From Cellvibrionales bacterium UBA1969 (GTDB taxonomy: Bacteria; Pseudomonadota; Gammaproteobacteria; Pseudomonadales; UBA7434), in the NCBI GenBank assembly GCA_002339085.1, contig DDDX01000060.1:28767-92766 (forward strand): a stretch of 64,000 nt of DNA, given 5' to 3'. Positions 35,851-44,769 of this stretch are shown piece after piece; position 1 is the first letter of the stretch, and each line of letters begins with the position of its first letter. Position numbers and translations under genes: made by a program. The notes below the pieces were generated by a model. The model searched no databases, was not told the origin of the DNA, and was given only the letters and a program-made list of their open reading frames with translations.

Positions 35851-36399
35851 ATGATTATAGATACGACGATGCGTCAGAAGACTCTCAAGTTTATCACCAT
35901 TGCCTTGACCAGCATGGTGACAACGTTTTTTTATCCCGCGTTATTGCACGCCGACATTGCCAATGAAAAAAACTGGCGTACAATTGATTTCAACCAATCT
36001 GATCACAAGTATCTCGCGCTTAGCCGTCAGCGGCTCAGTCAACAAACCCAAACATTTTTTGGCACTCAATTTCATGGCACGCGCGCGCACGATATACCGC
36101 TACTGCAACGACTTTTAGATGAAAAAAAGATTGCTGCAGATCAACGGCAATTACTGCAGGATATGGGCGTGATTTTAGCCGATGTCATACTGCGCGAGTT
36201 CAATGTGAAATGGGTGGTCTATCATGACCAGCATGGTCGCTCGAGGGCACTCCAGCTCAAACACAGCGACTACTTCTTCTTTCCAATAACCATGATTTCA
36301 AGACGGGCTGAAACCGGTCTCGCTGTGGATATTGAAGCACTGTATCAGCAAGTCGCTCAAAAAATTGCTGATTATTATCAAAGCCAGCGCTATGACTAG
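35851..36399 (+). CDS. DUF3806-like exported protein
   Basis: A 182-residue protein with an N-terminal signal sequence (hydrophobic ITIALTSMVTTFFYPALL, cut near LHA). The mature part contains LLQDMGVILADVILREFNVKWVVYHDQHGRSRAL, recalled here as the DUF3806 pattern, a family without known function. Two ATGs (35851, 35869) are possible; the second would shorten the signal n-region. It stands alone, divergent from dapA. Confidence 0.65.
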   Translation: MIIDTTMRQKTLKFITIALTSMVTTFFYPALLHADIANEKNWRTIDFNQSDHKYLALSRQRLSQQTQTFFGTQFHGTRAHDIPLLQRLLDEKKIAADQRQLLQDMGVILADVILREFNVKWVVYHDQHGRSRALQLKHSDYFFFPITMISRRAETGLAVDIEALYQQVAQKIADYYQSQRYD

Positions 36400-36523
36400 C
36401 TAAACCCAAACTCTAATACGACACTCAAAAATGCCTCTGACGCTGTTTTTTTGACTTTAGCTTACGCTTTTCTTGCTGCACATTGTAAAGAGACTCAGCG
36501 ATTATAGTGGGAATACGCAAAAA

Positions 36524-36982
36524 TCACGCCGTGAAATAGCGGCTTATTGTATCGACCACGCAGGCTGGTCTATCATCGCTTTGAATTTCAACCGTCACAC
36601 GAACCACCGACTGGATCGCACCTTTAATTTCTTCTACTGCCAGTAATACACCATGCCCCCTCAAACTCGAATTGACTGGCACAGCAGCTGGAAATCGAGT
36701 TTTATCCATCCCTACATTCACTGCATGGGTAAATCCCTGCACTTCAACGATCTGTGGCAAAAATAAATTTACTAATGATAAGGTTAAATAGCCATGCGCA
36801 ATACAGACGCCAAAAGGTCCATCTTTAGCTCGCTCTGGATCAACATGAATCCATTGGTGATCTCCAGTTGCATCGGCAAATTGATTGATTCGATCCTGAG
36901 TAACTGTCAACCAGTCGCTGCAATCTAATTGCTGGCCAACCGCATCAAGCAGATCGTTAGGTTTTTTAAATATTGTTGCCAT
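36524..36982 (-). CDS. MaoC-like (R)-enoyl-CoA hydratase
   Basis: A 152-residue hot-dog-fold protein with FADATGDHQWIHVDPERA (about 35-52), the hydratase 2 motif with catalytic Asp and His. AHGYLTLSLV follows in the expected place. Members hydrate trans-enoyl-CoA thioesters and occur in polyketide, fatty acid and sterol side-chain breakdown. It is a single gene, transcribed leftward; given the acyl-CoA dehydrogenases at 43.5-46 kb, a beta-oxidation role is plausible. Confidence 0.87.
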   Translation of the reverse strand: MATIFKKPNDLLDAVGQQLDCSDWLTVTQDRINQFADATGDHQWIHVDPERAKDGPFGVCIAHGYLTLSLVNLFLPQIVEVQGFTHAVNVGMDKTRFPAAVPVNSSLRGHGVLLAVEEIKGAIQSVVRVTVEIQSDDRPACVVDTISRYFTA

Positions 36983-37250
36983 GCCTTCCTCTTATGAATA
37001 TAGAAATAACTAGATCTATTATGCTTTATTTTTCGTATTATATATGAAAATTGCTAAATAAAAATTGGTCTCAAATTCTAATTGCCAACCTTTAATTAAT
37101 GTAATGGAGTCTGTCTGTTATGATTATGTCACTAAAATTCAAGTCTATCCTGCTACTTGTACTTTCTAGACACAGCACATGACGTTACAGCAAAAAATAT
37201 TATTCTTACATAGATAAAAATTAATCATCAAACTGAGAAATAAATAACGA

Positions 37251-38522
37251 ATGTCAATTCAACCTAAGCAGACTCATAAATTAACACAACCTGTAACCAT
37301 TATTTTTATTGCGATTATAATCGCGACATTGCTATTTATTAACAGACCTGAGCAAGATAAGCAAAGCTTGCCAGAGACCCCAATCAGCCTTGAAGCTTAT
37401 TCAGTTTTCAGTGAAACGGTTGAGATGTCGATTCAATCCCAAGGAATGGTTCAACCAAGTACTGAAACTCTATTAGCAGCTGAAGTCCAAGGTAGGATTA
37501 TAGAAGTCGGTGAAAATTTCGTTGCAGGTGGTAAAATCTCACAAGGCGACACATTGCTTAGAATAGACGACCTCGCTTATCGGACCGCTGTTATTCGAGC
37601 TAAAGCGGCTCTTGCGCAAGCTGAAACTGAGCTTGCCGAAGAACGGGGTCGCGCAGAAGTCGCTTTTCAAGATTGGTCAAGACACAAAAAAAATAGCAGT
37701 CGATCAGAACAAGCAAAGCAGCTTGCGTTACGTGAACCTCAGATCAATGAATCCATTGCTAAGCTCAATGCGGCAAAAGCCGACTTAGAACATGCACGAG
37801 AACAATTAAAAAGGACTAATGTTATTGCGCCTTATGACGGCATAATAAAAAATCGGTTTGTAGATCTTGGCCAGCATGTAAGTCTAGGCATGAATTTAGG
37901 TCTATGCTTTTCAACCGAAAAAGCTAAGGTTAGATTACCGATAGCGGAGCATAAATTAGAGTTAATAGATTTAAAACAAAGCGGCGACTCTTCACCGGAA
38001 ATCATACTATCTGTTGACTTACCACAATCAAGCCATCAGTGGTCGGCTAGACTCAGCCATTCAGAAGGTGTCATTGACGAGAGAAATCGAATGCTTTATC
38101 TGATTGCTGAAATAATTGATCCCTATCAGCTTAAAAACCCCAATAACAATCCACCGCTACGTATCGGCACCTTTGTGAGCGCTAAAATTTTTGGGAAGAA
38201 AATTGATGAGATTTTTCGTATTCCTCAAACTGTTTTGCAGCCAGATGATTCTGTATGGATAATTGGTGATGACGGCAAGTTAGAACGCAGGGCCATCAAT
38301 ATTATCATGACAGACAGTGAATACGCCTTTATTAATGAAGGACTATACGAAAAGGATAAGATAGCTTCGGGTTATGTTGAATCCTCTGTATTAGGAAGAG
38401 AAGTAAACGTAGCTCGACTAATAAAAATTCCTAATCTATCACCACAAACGTCAATAAACTCACAATCTCTTACAGAAAATAATTTCTCTTCATTAAAAAC
38501 CCTTTCGGCTGATACCCTTTAG
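37251..38522 (+). CDS. RND efflux periplasmic adaptor (HlyD/MFP family)
   Basis: A 423-residue membrane-fusion protein: an uncleaved or signal-type N-terminal helix (about 14-36), a lipoyl half-motif LLAAEVQGRIIEVGENFVAGGKI, a coiled-coil hairpin with QAETELAEERGRAE and LNAAKADLEHAREQL, then NVIAPYDGIIKNRFVDLGQHV. It links an inner-membrane RND pump to an outer-membrane channel, which is not encoded here. It starts an AT-rich two-gene unit with the pump, 9 bases downstream. Confidence 0.88.
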   Translation: MSIQPKQTHKLTQPVTIIFIAIIIATLLFINRPEQDKQSLPETPISLEAYSVFSETVEMSIQSQGMVQPSTETLLAAEVQGRIIEVGENFVAGGKISQGDTLLRIDDLAYRTAVIRAKAALAQAETELAEERGRAEVAFQDWSRHKKNSSRSEQAKQLALREPQINESIAKLNAAKADLEHAREQLKRTNVIAPYDGIIKNRFVDLGQHVSLGMNLGLCFSTEKAKVRLPIAEHKLELIDLKQSGDSSPEIILSVDLPQSSHQWSARLSHSEGVIDERNRMLYLIAEIIDPYQLKNPNNNPPLRIGTFVSAKIFGKKIDEIFRIPQTVLQPDDSVWIIGDDGKLERRAINIIMTDSEYAFINEGLYEKDKIASGYVESSVLGREVNVARLIKIPNLSPQTSINSQSLTENNFSSLKTLSADTL

Positions 38523-38531
38523 GAAGCCATC

Positions 38532-41500
38532 ATGTCACGCGAGCATTTAAGCACGGACAGTCATAGCGGAATTATCGCATGGTTTGCACACAACCATGTT
38601 GCAGCAAATCTATTAATGATCTCTATTATCTGCATTGGTCTTCTTTCTTTGACACAAATACGGCGAGAGCTTAATCCAAACATTATACTTGATACACTAA
38701 AAGTAACTATTGAGTACCCTGGAGCTTCACCTAAAGAAGTCGAAGAAGGGCTGTCTAATAAGATTGAAGAGGCAATTAAAGATATTACTGGAATTGAGAG
38801 AATTACATCTTCAAGTTCAGAGAGCCTAGCTTTAATTTACATTGACTTAATGCCTGACTACGATCCTAATGATCTGTCCAACCAAATAAAAAACAGAATT
38901 GACAGTATTACCAATCTCCCGTCTGAATCAGAACGAGCTAATGTTGAACTTCTAGAGCTAAAACTACCAGCTATTCAGCTTAGCCTTCATGGCAACACAG
39001 ATGAAGCCGAATTAAATAAACTACTCAGGGAGATACGACGTGAGATTCTTGCATTACCGGATATATCTTCAGTTGATATTTTTGGGCTGCGCGATTATGA
39101 AATATCAATTGAGGTGAGTGAATTATCGCTTAAAAAATACAAGCTCACCCTAAGAGATGTAGCTCTAGCAATTCAACGCTCTTCTATAGATCTTGCTGGA
39201 GGATCAATACGTTCTGAGACTGGAGATATCCTTTTAAGAACTGAGGGAGAAGCAAGTGATAAAAAAAGCTTTGAAGCTGTTGTGTTACGTAATAATGATG
39301 ATGGTAGTAAGCTTAAATTAAAAGATGTTGCCACAGTTAGAGATGGATTTGTTCAGGGGGCTGGACTAACCGTATTTGATCGAGAGTATGGAGCCGCCCT
39401 TATGGTCTATTCTGTTGGCGATCAGGATGTTATCAAAACAACCTCAATCATCAAAGATTATGTCTCTGACAAAAAAAATAAATTACCTAGTAATGTTCAG
39501 CTTACTGCTTGGCAAGATTTAAGTCATTATATTGAAGGTAGGATTTCTTTAATGACGAAAAACCTGGCTTTAGGTGCAAGCCTTGTATTTATAATTCTAT
39601 TGCTTTTTTTAAATTTTAATTTAGCTTTTTGGGTAATGGCTGGCCTTCCAGTTTGCTTTTTAGGAACAATCGCACTATTACAACTCAATGGTGTCGATGT
39701 TACTTTGAATATGGTTAGCTTGTTTGGTTTCATTACAGTCCTCGGTATCATGGTTGATGATGCTATTATTATTGGAGAAAGTATTGATTCATCCACCAGA
39801 ATAAATGGCAATAACCTTGATGCGATCATACGCGGGGTTAGAAGAGTAGCAATACCTGCTACTTTTGGCGTACTAACGACTGTTGCGTCATTTATTCCAA
39901 CATTAACTTTAGATAGTATCTATGCGCCAATGCCTGCAGCAATGGGTTGGGTTGTAGTATTCTGCCTATTATTCTCTTTAATAGAATCTAAGTTAATTCT
40001 ACCCGCTCACATAGGCCACTCTCGAATAACAAATTTACCTGCCATTCGCGGCATCAGTCAACAAACAGACAAGCTTTCAAATAAAGCCAATCATATTCTC
40101 AAGCACTTTATTGAAAACATCTATTCGCCTTTGTTATTCCACTGTATAGTTAAACGCTACACAACCTTAGCCAGCTTCACTGCAGGATTGATAGTAACCG
40201 CAGGAATTATTAGCAGCGGCATTGTTTTATTAGTAGTCGTGCCCGTCTCACCCTCAGACTTTCTCAATGTGCGGGTTGAAATGATTGAAGGAACACCTGA
40301 TAAGCAAACTGATGAGGCTGTTCATCAATTAGTAGAATCCCTATACAAAAGCAATGAAATATATACTAAAGATAGCGGCATTGAATCAGGCTTCATCAAA
40401 CATAGCTTTGCTTGGGGACGTGCCGGTGACTTTGCTGAATTTAGCGTTGAGTTAACTAAACATGAAAATAGGGATATCGATAGCTATGAAGCAGTTCAGC
40501 TTTGGCGTGAAAATACCGGACCAATAACAGGAACTAAAAGTGTTGTTTTTTCATCCGAGGACGGTAGTCCTGATCCTATCTCATTCAATTTAATAAGTGA
40601 AGATGAATCCGAGCTTCTATCGGCAACCATAGCACTTCAATCAAAAATAAGTGAATATGAGGGTGTCTATGATATCGAATCGACGCTCAGCAATCCCTTA
40701 GACGAAATTAGCCTTTCTATAAAACCTATGGCAGAGGCACTGGGACTCAGCCTAAGTGATCTTGGCAGCCAAGTTCGAGATGCCTTTTACGGGGTAGAAG
40801 CCCAAAGAATTCAACGGAATGGTGATGAAGTAAAAGTTATGGTTCGTTACCCTCGCCTAGAGAGAAAGTCCTTAGCAGATTTAGATAATATGTATATACG
40901 TACATCTTCTGGGGATGAAGTCCCTTTCTATGCAGTTGCAGAGCTCGAATCAAAAAAAAGCTATTCTTCAATAAATAAAATTAATGGCAAGCACGCGGTG
41001 AATATTTCTGCCAAGATCGATAAGCGTTATTACAACCCGGATGCTGTCAGCGCTCAAATTATGAAAAGTGATTTGCCGAAACTGGTCGAAACCTACCCGA
41101 GCATTCGCTATGAAACTGATGGTGACTCTAAAGAGGCAGCAAAACTCGTTAGAGGTTTAGCGCAGGGTTTTGTTATAGCAATTATTGCTGTCTACGCATT
41201 ACTCGCAATACCGCTTAAGTCTTATTATCAACCACTTATTATTATGACTGTTATTCCTTTTAGCTTTATTGGCGCTGTGTTTGGCCATTGGTGGATGGAT
41301 ACTGCTTTTTCCATGATGTCATTTTTTGGCGTCATTGCATTAACTGGCGTAGTAGTGAATGACAGCTTAATCTTGACTGACGCAGTGAATAAGCGCTTAA
41401 ACGCACAGCAAAGCATTTTTGAAGCAGTAACGGGCGCATGTAAACAGCGATTCAGGCCGATACTTATCACTTCATTGACCACTTTTTTTGGCCTATTCCC

Positions 41501-41693
41501 GCTACTATTAGAGACTAGCCTTCAGGCTCAAGAAATGCTGCCTATGGCTATTTCTTTAGCATTTGGTATTTTATTTGCGACGGTTATTACCTTAATATTA
41601 GTACCTTGTTTGTTTATTATCTTAAATGATATTGCGCCGCCTATGAGCACACCCGAAATTGATCCAAACGACCCCGACCTAGTGCTCACATAA
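38532..41693 (+). CDS. RND-family efflux pump, inner-membrane subunit
   Basis: A 1053-residue proton-driven RND transporter with twelve predicted membrane helices in two similar halves and two large periplasmic loops. TM4 contains GIMVDDAIIIGES with paired aspartates used for proton relay; the second half has GVVVNDSLILTDAVNKRL. The N-terminus lacks the long cytoplasmic tail of AcrB. Substrate is unknown. The DNA is noticeably AT-richer than the adjacent housekeeping genes. A strong hairpin terminator follows the stop. Confidence 0.92.
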   Translation: MSREHLSTDSHSGIIAWFAHNHVAANLLMISIICIGLLSLTQIRRELNPNIILDTLKVTIEYPGASPKEVEEGLSNKIEEAIKDITGIERITSSSSESLALIYIDLMPDYDPNDLSNQIKNRIDSITNLPSESERANVELLELKLPAIQLSLHGNTDEAELNKLLREIRREILALPDISSVDIFGLRDYEISIEVSELSLKKYKLTLRDVALAIQRSSIDLAGGSIRSETGDILLRTEGEASDKKSFEAVVLRNNDDGSKLKLKDVATVRDGFVQGAGLTVFDREYGAALMVYSVGDQDVIKTTSIIKDYVSDKKNKLPSNVQLTAWQDLSHYIEGRISLMTKNLALGASLVFIILLLFLNFNLAFWVMAGLPVCFLGTIALLQLNGVDVTLNMVSLFGFITVLGIMVDDAIIIGESIDSSTRINGNNLDAIIRGVRRVAIPATFGVLTTVASFIPTLTLDSIYAPMPAAMGWVVVFCLLFSLIESKLILPAHIGHSRITNLPAIRGISQQTDKLSNKANHILKHFIENIYSPLLFHCIVKRYTTLASFTAGLIVTAGIISSGIVLLVVVPVSPSDFLNVRVEMIEGTPDKQTDEAVHQLVESLYKSNEIYTKDSGIESGFIKHSFAWGRAGDFAEFSVELTKHENRDIDSYEAVQLWRENTGPITGTKSVVFSSEDGSPDPISFNLISEDESELLSATIALQSKISEYEGVYDIESTLSNPLDEISLSIKPMAEALGLSLSDLGSQVRDAFYGVEAQRIQRNGDEVKVMVRYPRLERKSLADLDNMYIRTSSGDEVPFYAVAELESKKSYSSINKINGKHAVNISAKIDKRYYNPDAVSAQIMKSDLPKLVETYPSIRYETDGDSKEAAKLVRGLAQGFVIAIIAVYALLAIPLKSYYQPLIIMTVIPFSFIGAVFGHWWMDTAFSMMSFFGVIALTGVVVNDSLILTDAVNKRLNAQQSIFEAVTGACKQRFRPILITSLTTFFGLFPLLLETSLQAQEMLPMAISLAFGILFATVITLILVPCLFIILNDIAPPMSTPEIDPNDPDLVLT

Positions 41694-41705
41694 GCACCTA
41701 TTGAG

Positions 41706-41744
41706 CAGGCATTTTTAGCCTCTTGAGGTGAAAAATGCTTTTAT
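41706..41744 (+). terminator. Rho-independent terminator after RND pump
   Basis: Stem GCATTTTTAGCCTC (41709-41722), TT loop, GAGGTGAAAAATGC (41725-41738) with two mismatches, then TTTTA. It lies 13-50 bases after the pump stop codon and ends the adaptor-pump transcript. Confidence 0.7.
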
Positions 41745-41862
41745 TCTGCGTATTAAATCGCTACCATATCTCGCAAATGCTAGTGGCACCGCATTATATA
41801 GCAGTCTTAAAGTAGCAACCCCTAAGCCATTACCCATACATTTGGATATATTGGAGTTATAG

Positions 41863-42279
41863 ATGTCACGTACACGTCATGCAAGCGCAAACGAAGAAGA
41901 GTCAGAAATTGATTTAACCCCAATGCTCGACGTGGTATTTATCATGTTAATATTCTTTATCGTAACCGCTTCTTTTATTAAAGAATATGGGCTCGAAATT
42001 AATCGCCCGGACGATGCGCCTGAAGTCGACATTCCGACAGAAAATCAAAATGTTTTAATTAATATTAATGCCTCAAGTGAAATATTGGTGGACCAAAGAC
42101 GCGTCGATGTTCGTTCCGTCAGATCGGTCATTCAGCGAAAATTGGCAGAGAACCCCAAAGGCTCTGTGATTATTAGCGCGCATAGCGAAGCCAAAGCTAA
42201 TACCTATGCGGCGGTAGCCGATGCCGCTCAACAAGCAAAAGAAGGGATAGGCATTACCTTAGTCGTTAAAGAAGAATAA
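41863..42279 (+). CDS. ExbD/TolR-family biopolymer transport protein, orphan
   Basis: A 138-residue protein with a short cytoplasmic start, one transmembrane helix (MLDVVFIMLIFFIVTASF, about 22-39) preceded by DLTP, and a periplasmic domain. The Asp in MLDVV is the conserved proton-conducting residue. ExbD/TolR subunits work with an ExbB/TolQ stator to energise TonB or Tol systems. No exbB, tolQ or tonB is adjacent, which is unusual. GGAG precedes the ATG; a terminator follows. Partner genes must be elsewhere. Confidence 0.88.
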   Translation: MSRTRHASANEEESEIDLTPMLDVVFIMLIFFIVTASFIKEYGLEINRPDDAPEVDIPTENQNVLININASSEILVDQRRVDVRSVRSVIQRKLAENPKGSVIISAHSEAKANTYAAVADAAQQAKEGIGITLVVKEE

Positions 42280-42293
42280 GGTTTGTGAAGCAT

Positions 42294-42318
42294 AAAAAAG
42301 CCCTACTCGGGCTTTTTT
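42294..42318 (+). terminator. Rho-independent terminator between exbD and ogt
   Basis: AAAAAAGCCC, loop TACTC, GGGCTTTTTT: perfect, symmetrical stem with T-tract on both strands. It can end both the ExbD transcript and the convergent ogt transcript. Confidence 0.85.
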
Positions 42319-42334
42319 ATGGATCTATTTTGTA

Positions 42335-42943
42335 TCATGCAGTAGCTGCTTTTGCACGACCTCGCTTAGCCTTGGTGGCTTTTGTTGCGGAAGCATTCTG
42401 ATTAAGTGCTTGATCAGTATCATTTCGAGCGGTTTCAAGAAGCCTCTGAGCCTCCAGAGCGGCTCGATACTGACCCGATTCTAAGTTCATTAACCACTCT
42501 CTGGCTTTCAGGCCGCCATTATATTCTGACTGCTTACCCGAACGACTCACCACGCGATGGCACGGTAGGATAATTGGTAGGGTATTATTTTTCATTGCAG
42601 AGGCTATCGATCTGACCGCTTTTGGCTTACCAACCGCTCGGGCAATATCACTGTAACTGGCAGTTTCACCATAGGGAATGCGCGCAACCGAGCTTAGTAT
42701 CTGTCGCTGAAATTCGGAACCTTCAGGATTTAGACGAAAATTAAACAGCTGCCTATCGCCAGCGAAATATTCATTTAATTGTATAATCGCGGTCATAAAA
42801 AAGGCGCCATCTTTGCGCCAGTGTGTTTCGGGTAGTAACGGTGCGGGCCCTTCTTGAATATTCAATCGAGACAACCCTTGAAAGTCGCCAACCAACAGAA
42901 TACGACCCAGAGGAGATTCGGTGTAGCAATAATGTGTCGTCAT
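42335..42943 (-). CDS. ogt: Methylated-DNA-protein cysteine methyltransferase Ogt
   Basis: A 202-residue O6-alkylguanine repair protein. The active-site motif PCHRVVS carries the acceptor cysteine, preceded by the helix-turn-helix region YGETASYSDIARAVGKPKAVR. The ATG at 42943 has GAGG nine bases upstream; an ATG fifteen bases earlier has no site. Unusual is the C-terminal tail after about residue 180, rich in Ala and Lys (ATKATKAKRGRAKAATA), resembling a DNA-binding histone H1-like tail, absent from E. coli Ogt. It is transcribed alone. Confidence 0.9.
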   Translation of the reverse strand: MTTHYCYTESPLGRILLVGDFQGLSRLNIQEGPAPLLPETHWRKDGAFFMTAIIQLNEYFAGDRQLFNFRLNPEGSEFQRQILSSVARIPYGETASYSDIARAVGKPKAVRSIASAMKNNTLPIILPCHRVVSRSGKQSEYNGGLKAREWLMNLESGQYRAALEAQRLLETARNDTDQALNQNASATKATKAKRGRAKAATA

Positions 42944-42958
42944 TAATACAGGCCTCAT

Positions 42959-43537
42959 TCACAATCATCGAAACAAATTAACGTCTGCGCGTTGTTAGGA
43001 ACAAACCACAATCAATCTAACATTAAAATACTATGCCTTATTGTAAGCCTATTAAAGGCCTTTTTTAGCAAAAAAACGTACATTTATCGTATTTTTAGGC
43101 GTTTTTAAAGGCTTTTAAGCCCTCTATTCAAGCTTTTTTATTTTTCTACACTTTATGCAGCGGTAAATCGTCACTAACTTGCCTTGCTTAACATCAAATC
43201 TAGCAGACTTAACGGTTTGTCAGCGGTGATCATGCTAGCATAAACTTGATCGTTTAACCCGATTAAGTCAAGCAGCCCAGCAAAAATGACCGGTTAATAT
43301 TCTAGGAATAGCAACATTGAAGTGTTAACTGTTCGATTGATGAAGATCTTTGAAATTAGTGAACAGCTATTTATGGCTAAAGTGATATTTTCACTTCTAC
43401 AGCAGGCCTAATACGGGATAACCATAATCAAATACCCAATCATTAAAGGACAAGCTGGTAATCTAAAAAAGCTACCGAACTTACACCACTATAAGATACT
43501 TAGATCAAACCAATATCACATACTTACAGAAAAACCC
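42959..43537. other. Non-coding gap with possible gene remnant
   Basis: 579 bases without a convincing gene. T-rich runs near 43045-43110 form weak hairpins (AAGCCTATTAAAGGCCTTTTTT, GGCTTTTAAGCC). On the minus strand 43174-43293 is open for about 39 codons and reads plausibly as protein (GLLDLIGLNDQVYASM, then SLLDLML) but has no start. No tRNA or known RNA was seen. Confidence 0.5.
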
Positions 43538-44701
43538 CTAGCTCATAGCCACAGAATAATCAGCGATACGATCACCTAAATCAGTCAAATGTTGTTGGCT
43601 TGATCCCATTGAAAATTCCATTTGTCGGAGTAATAAGCAAAACCGCCACAAAGGATATTCACGATCGACACCGGTGCCGCCATGCAAATGCTGAGCGGTA
43701 TAACTGATGCGATGACCGGTATCGCCCGCCCAAATTTTTGCCATTGTGACTGCATCGTTTATAGCTCGTTGCGCGTCGAGACCGACGGGTTTATCCGATA
43801 ATAAACAGGCCGCCTGTTGACTACAAAGACGCAGACATTCAACGTCAATATAACCATCGGCAGCACGTTGGGCAACCGCCTGAAAAGATGCAATCACAGT
43901 ATTAAACTGCTTACGTTCAGAGGTGTATTTTGCTGTCATGCGCAAAGCTGCATCACTTGCACCTGTTTGCACGGCACAATAAGCGGTGACTAAACAATTT
44001 ACGCCGAACTGAATCGCATCATTGGCTACACTGCCCTGCGTAATGACTTGCGAAGATGGCACAGTAACTGCGGATAGATTCAAGGCCGATTGAGGTTCTG
44101 CCGTCGTTGTGTTTTCAGTCGTAAAGCTTACGCCCGCTTGGCCAGGCTCAATTATTACTAAAATATTTTCATTGTGGTTGAGTTTAGCGCTGACAATAAT
44201 GCCATCGGCATGTTGGGCGTAGGGAATATAATGCTTGGTTCCGGTTAGAGTATAGCCATCTTCAGCAGGCGTTGCCTGCATACTATGCGGCGTAAGATCA
44301 GAACTACTCATCGCCTCTGAGAAAGCAACTGTCAACAAGGATTCACCGCTTGCAACGGCAGGCAACCACTGTTGCTGTTGTGTATCACTGGCATATTCCG
44401 TTAGCACCATGGCAGCACCGGCCAAGCTGGTAACGGCAGGAACAGCGGCAACACTTCGACCCACCTCTTCTAACAGCAAAGTTAAGGCAAAATAATCAAA
44501 ACCCATACCACCGTGCGCTTCATCGATTGCGATACCCAATAGACCAGCGCTTGCTAATTGCTGCCACAATGCACGATCAAAACGCTCACCGTTTTCGCAT
44601 TGATCTAAGCTCCTTAATCGCTCTTCTGTCACCTGCTCTTGAAGAATTTTATTGGCTAATTGCCGTATCTCATTTTGCGACTCGGTTAAAGAAAATTTCA
44701 C
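43538..44701 (-). CDS. Acyl-CoA dehydrogenase, FadE28-like small partner
   Basis: A 387-residue acyl-CoA dehydrogenase-fold protein starting with GTG (AGGAG eight bases upstream). It has AHGGMGFDYF, GTKHYIPYAQHADGI and LHGGTGVDREYPLWR segments. Its degenerate middle region and pairing with the next gene resemble FadE28-type subunits of heterotetrameric acyl-CoA dehydrogenases that oxidise steroid side-chain CoA esters. 68 bases separate it from the partner. Alternatively it is an independent dehydrogenase. Confidence 0.83.
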   Translation of the reverse strand: MKFSLTESQNEIRQLANKILQEQVTEERLRSLDQCENGERFDRALWQQLASAGLLGIAIDEAHGGMGFDYFALTLLLEEVGRSVAAVPAVTSLAGAAMVLTEYASDTQQQQWLPAVASGESLLTVAFSEAMSSSDLTPHSMQATPAEDGYTLTGTKHYIPYAQHADGIIVSAKLNHNENILVIIEPGQAGVSFTTENTTTAEPQSALNLSAVTVPSSQVITQGSVANDAIQFGVNCLVTAYCAVQTGASDAALRMTAKYTSERKQFNTVIASFQAVAQRAADGYIDVECLRLCSQQAACLLSDKPVGLDAQRAINDAVTMAKIWAGDTGHRISYTAQHLHGGTGVDREYPLWRFCLLLRQMEFSMGSSQQHLTDLGDRIADYSVAMS

Positions 44702-44769
44702 CGTGCTTGCTCCTATTCAAATCTGTTCAATCAATTCATTCTATTCAGTAATCATTTTACTGTTAAGTT

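Noticed and set aside
39527..39829. 100-codon minus-strand frame in the RND pump
   Set aside because: Antisense to a conserved transmembrane region of the pump.
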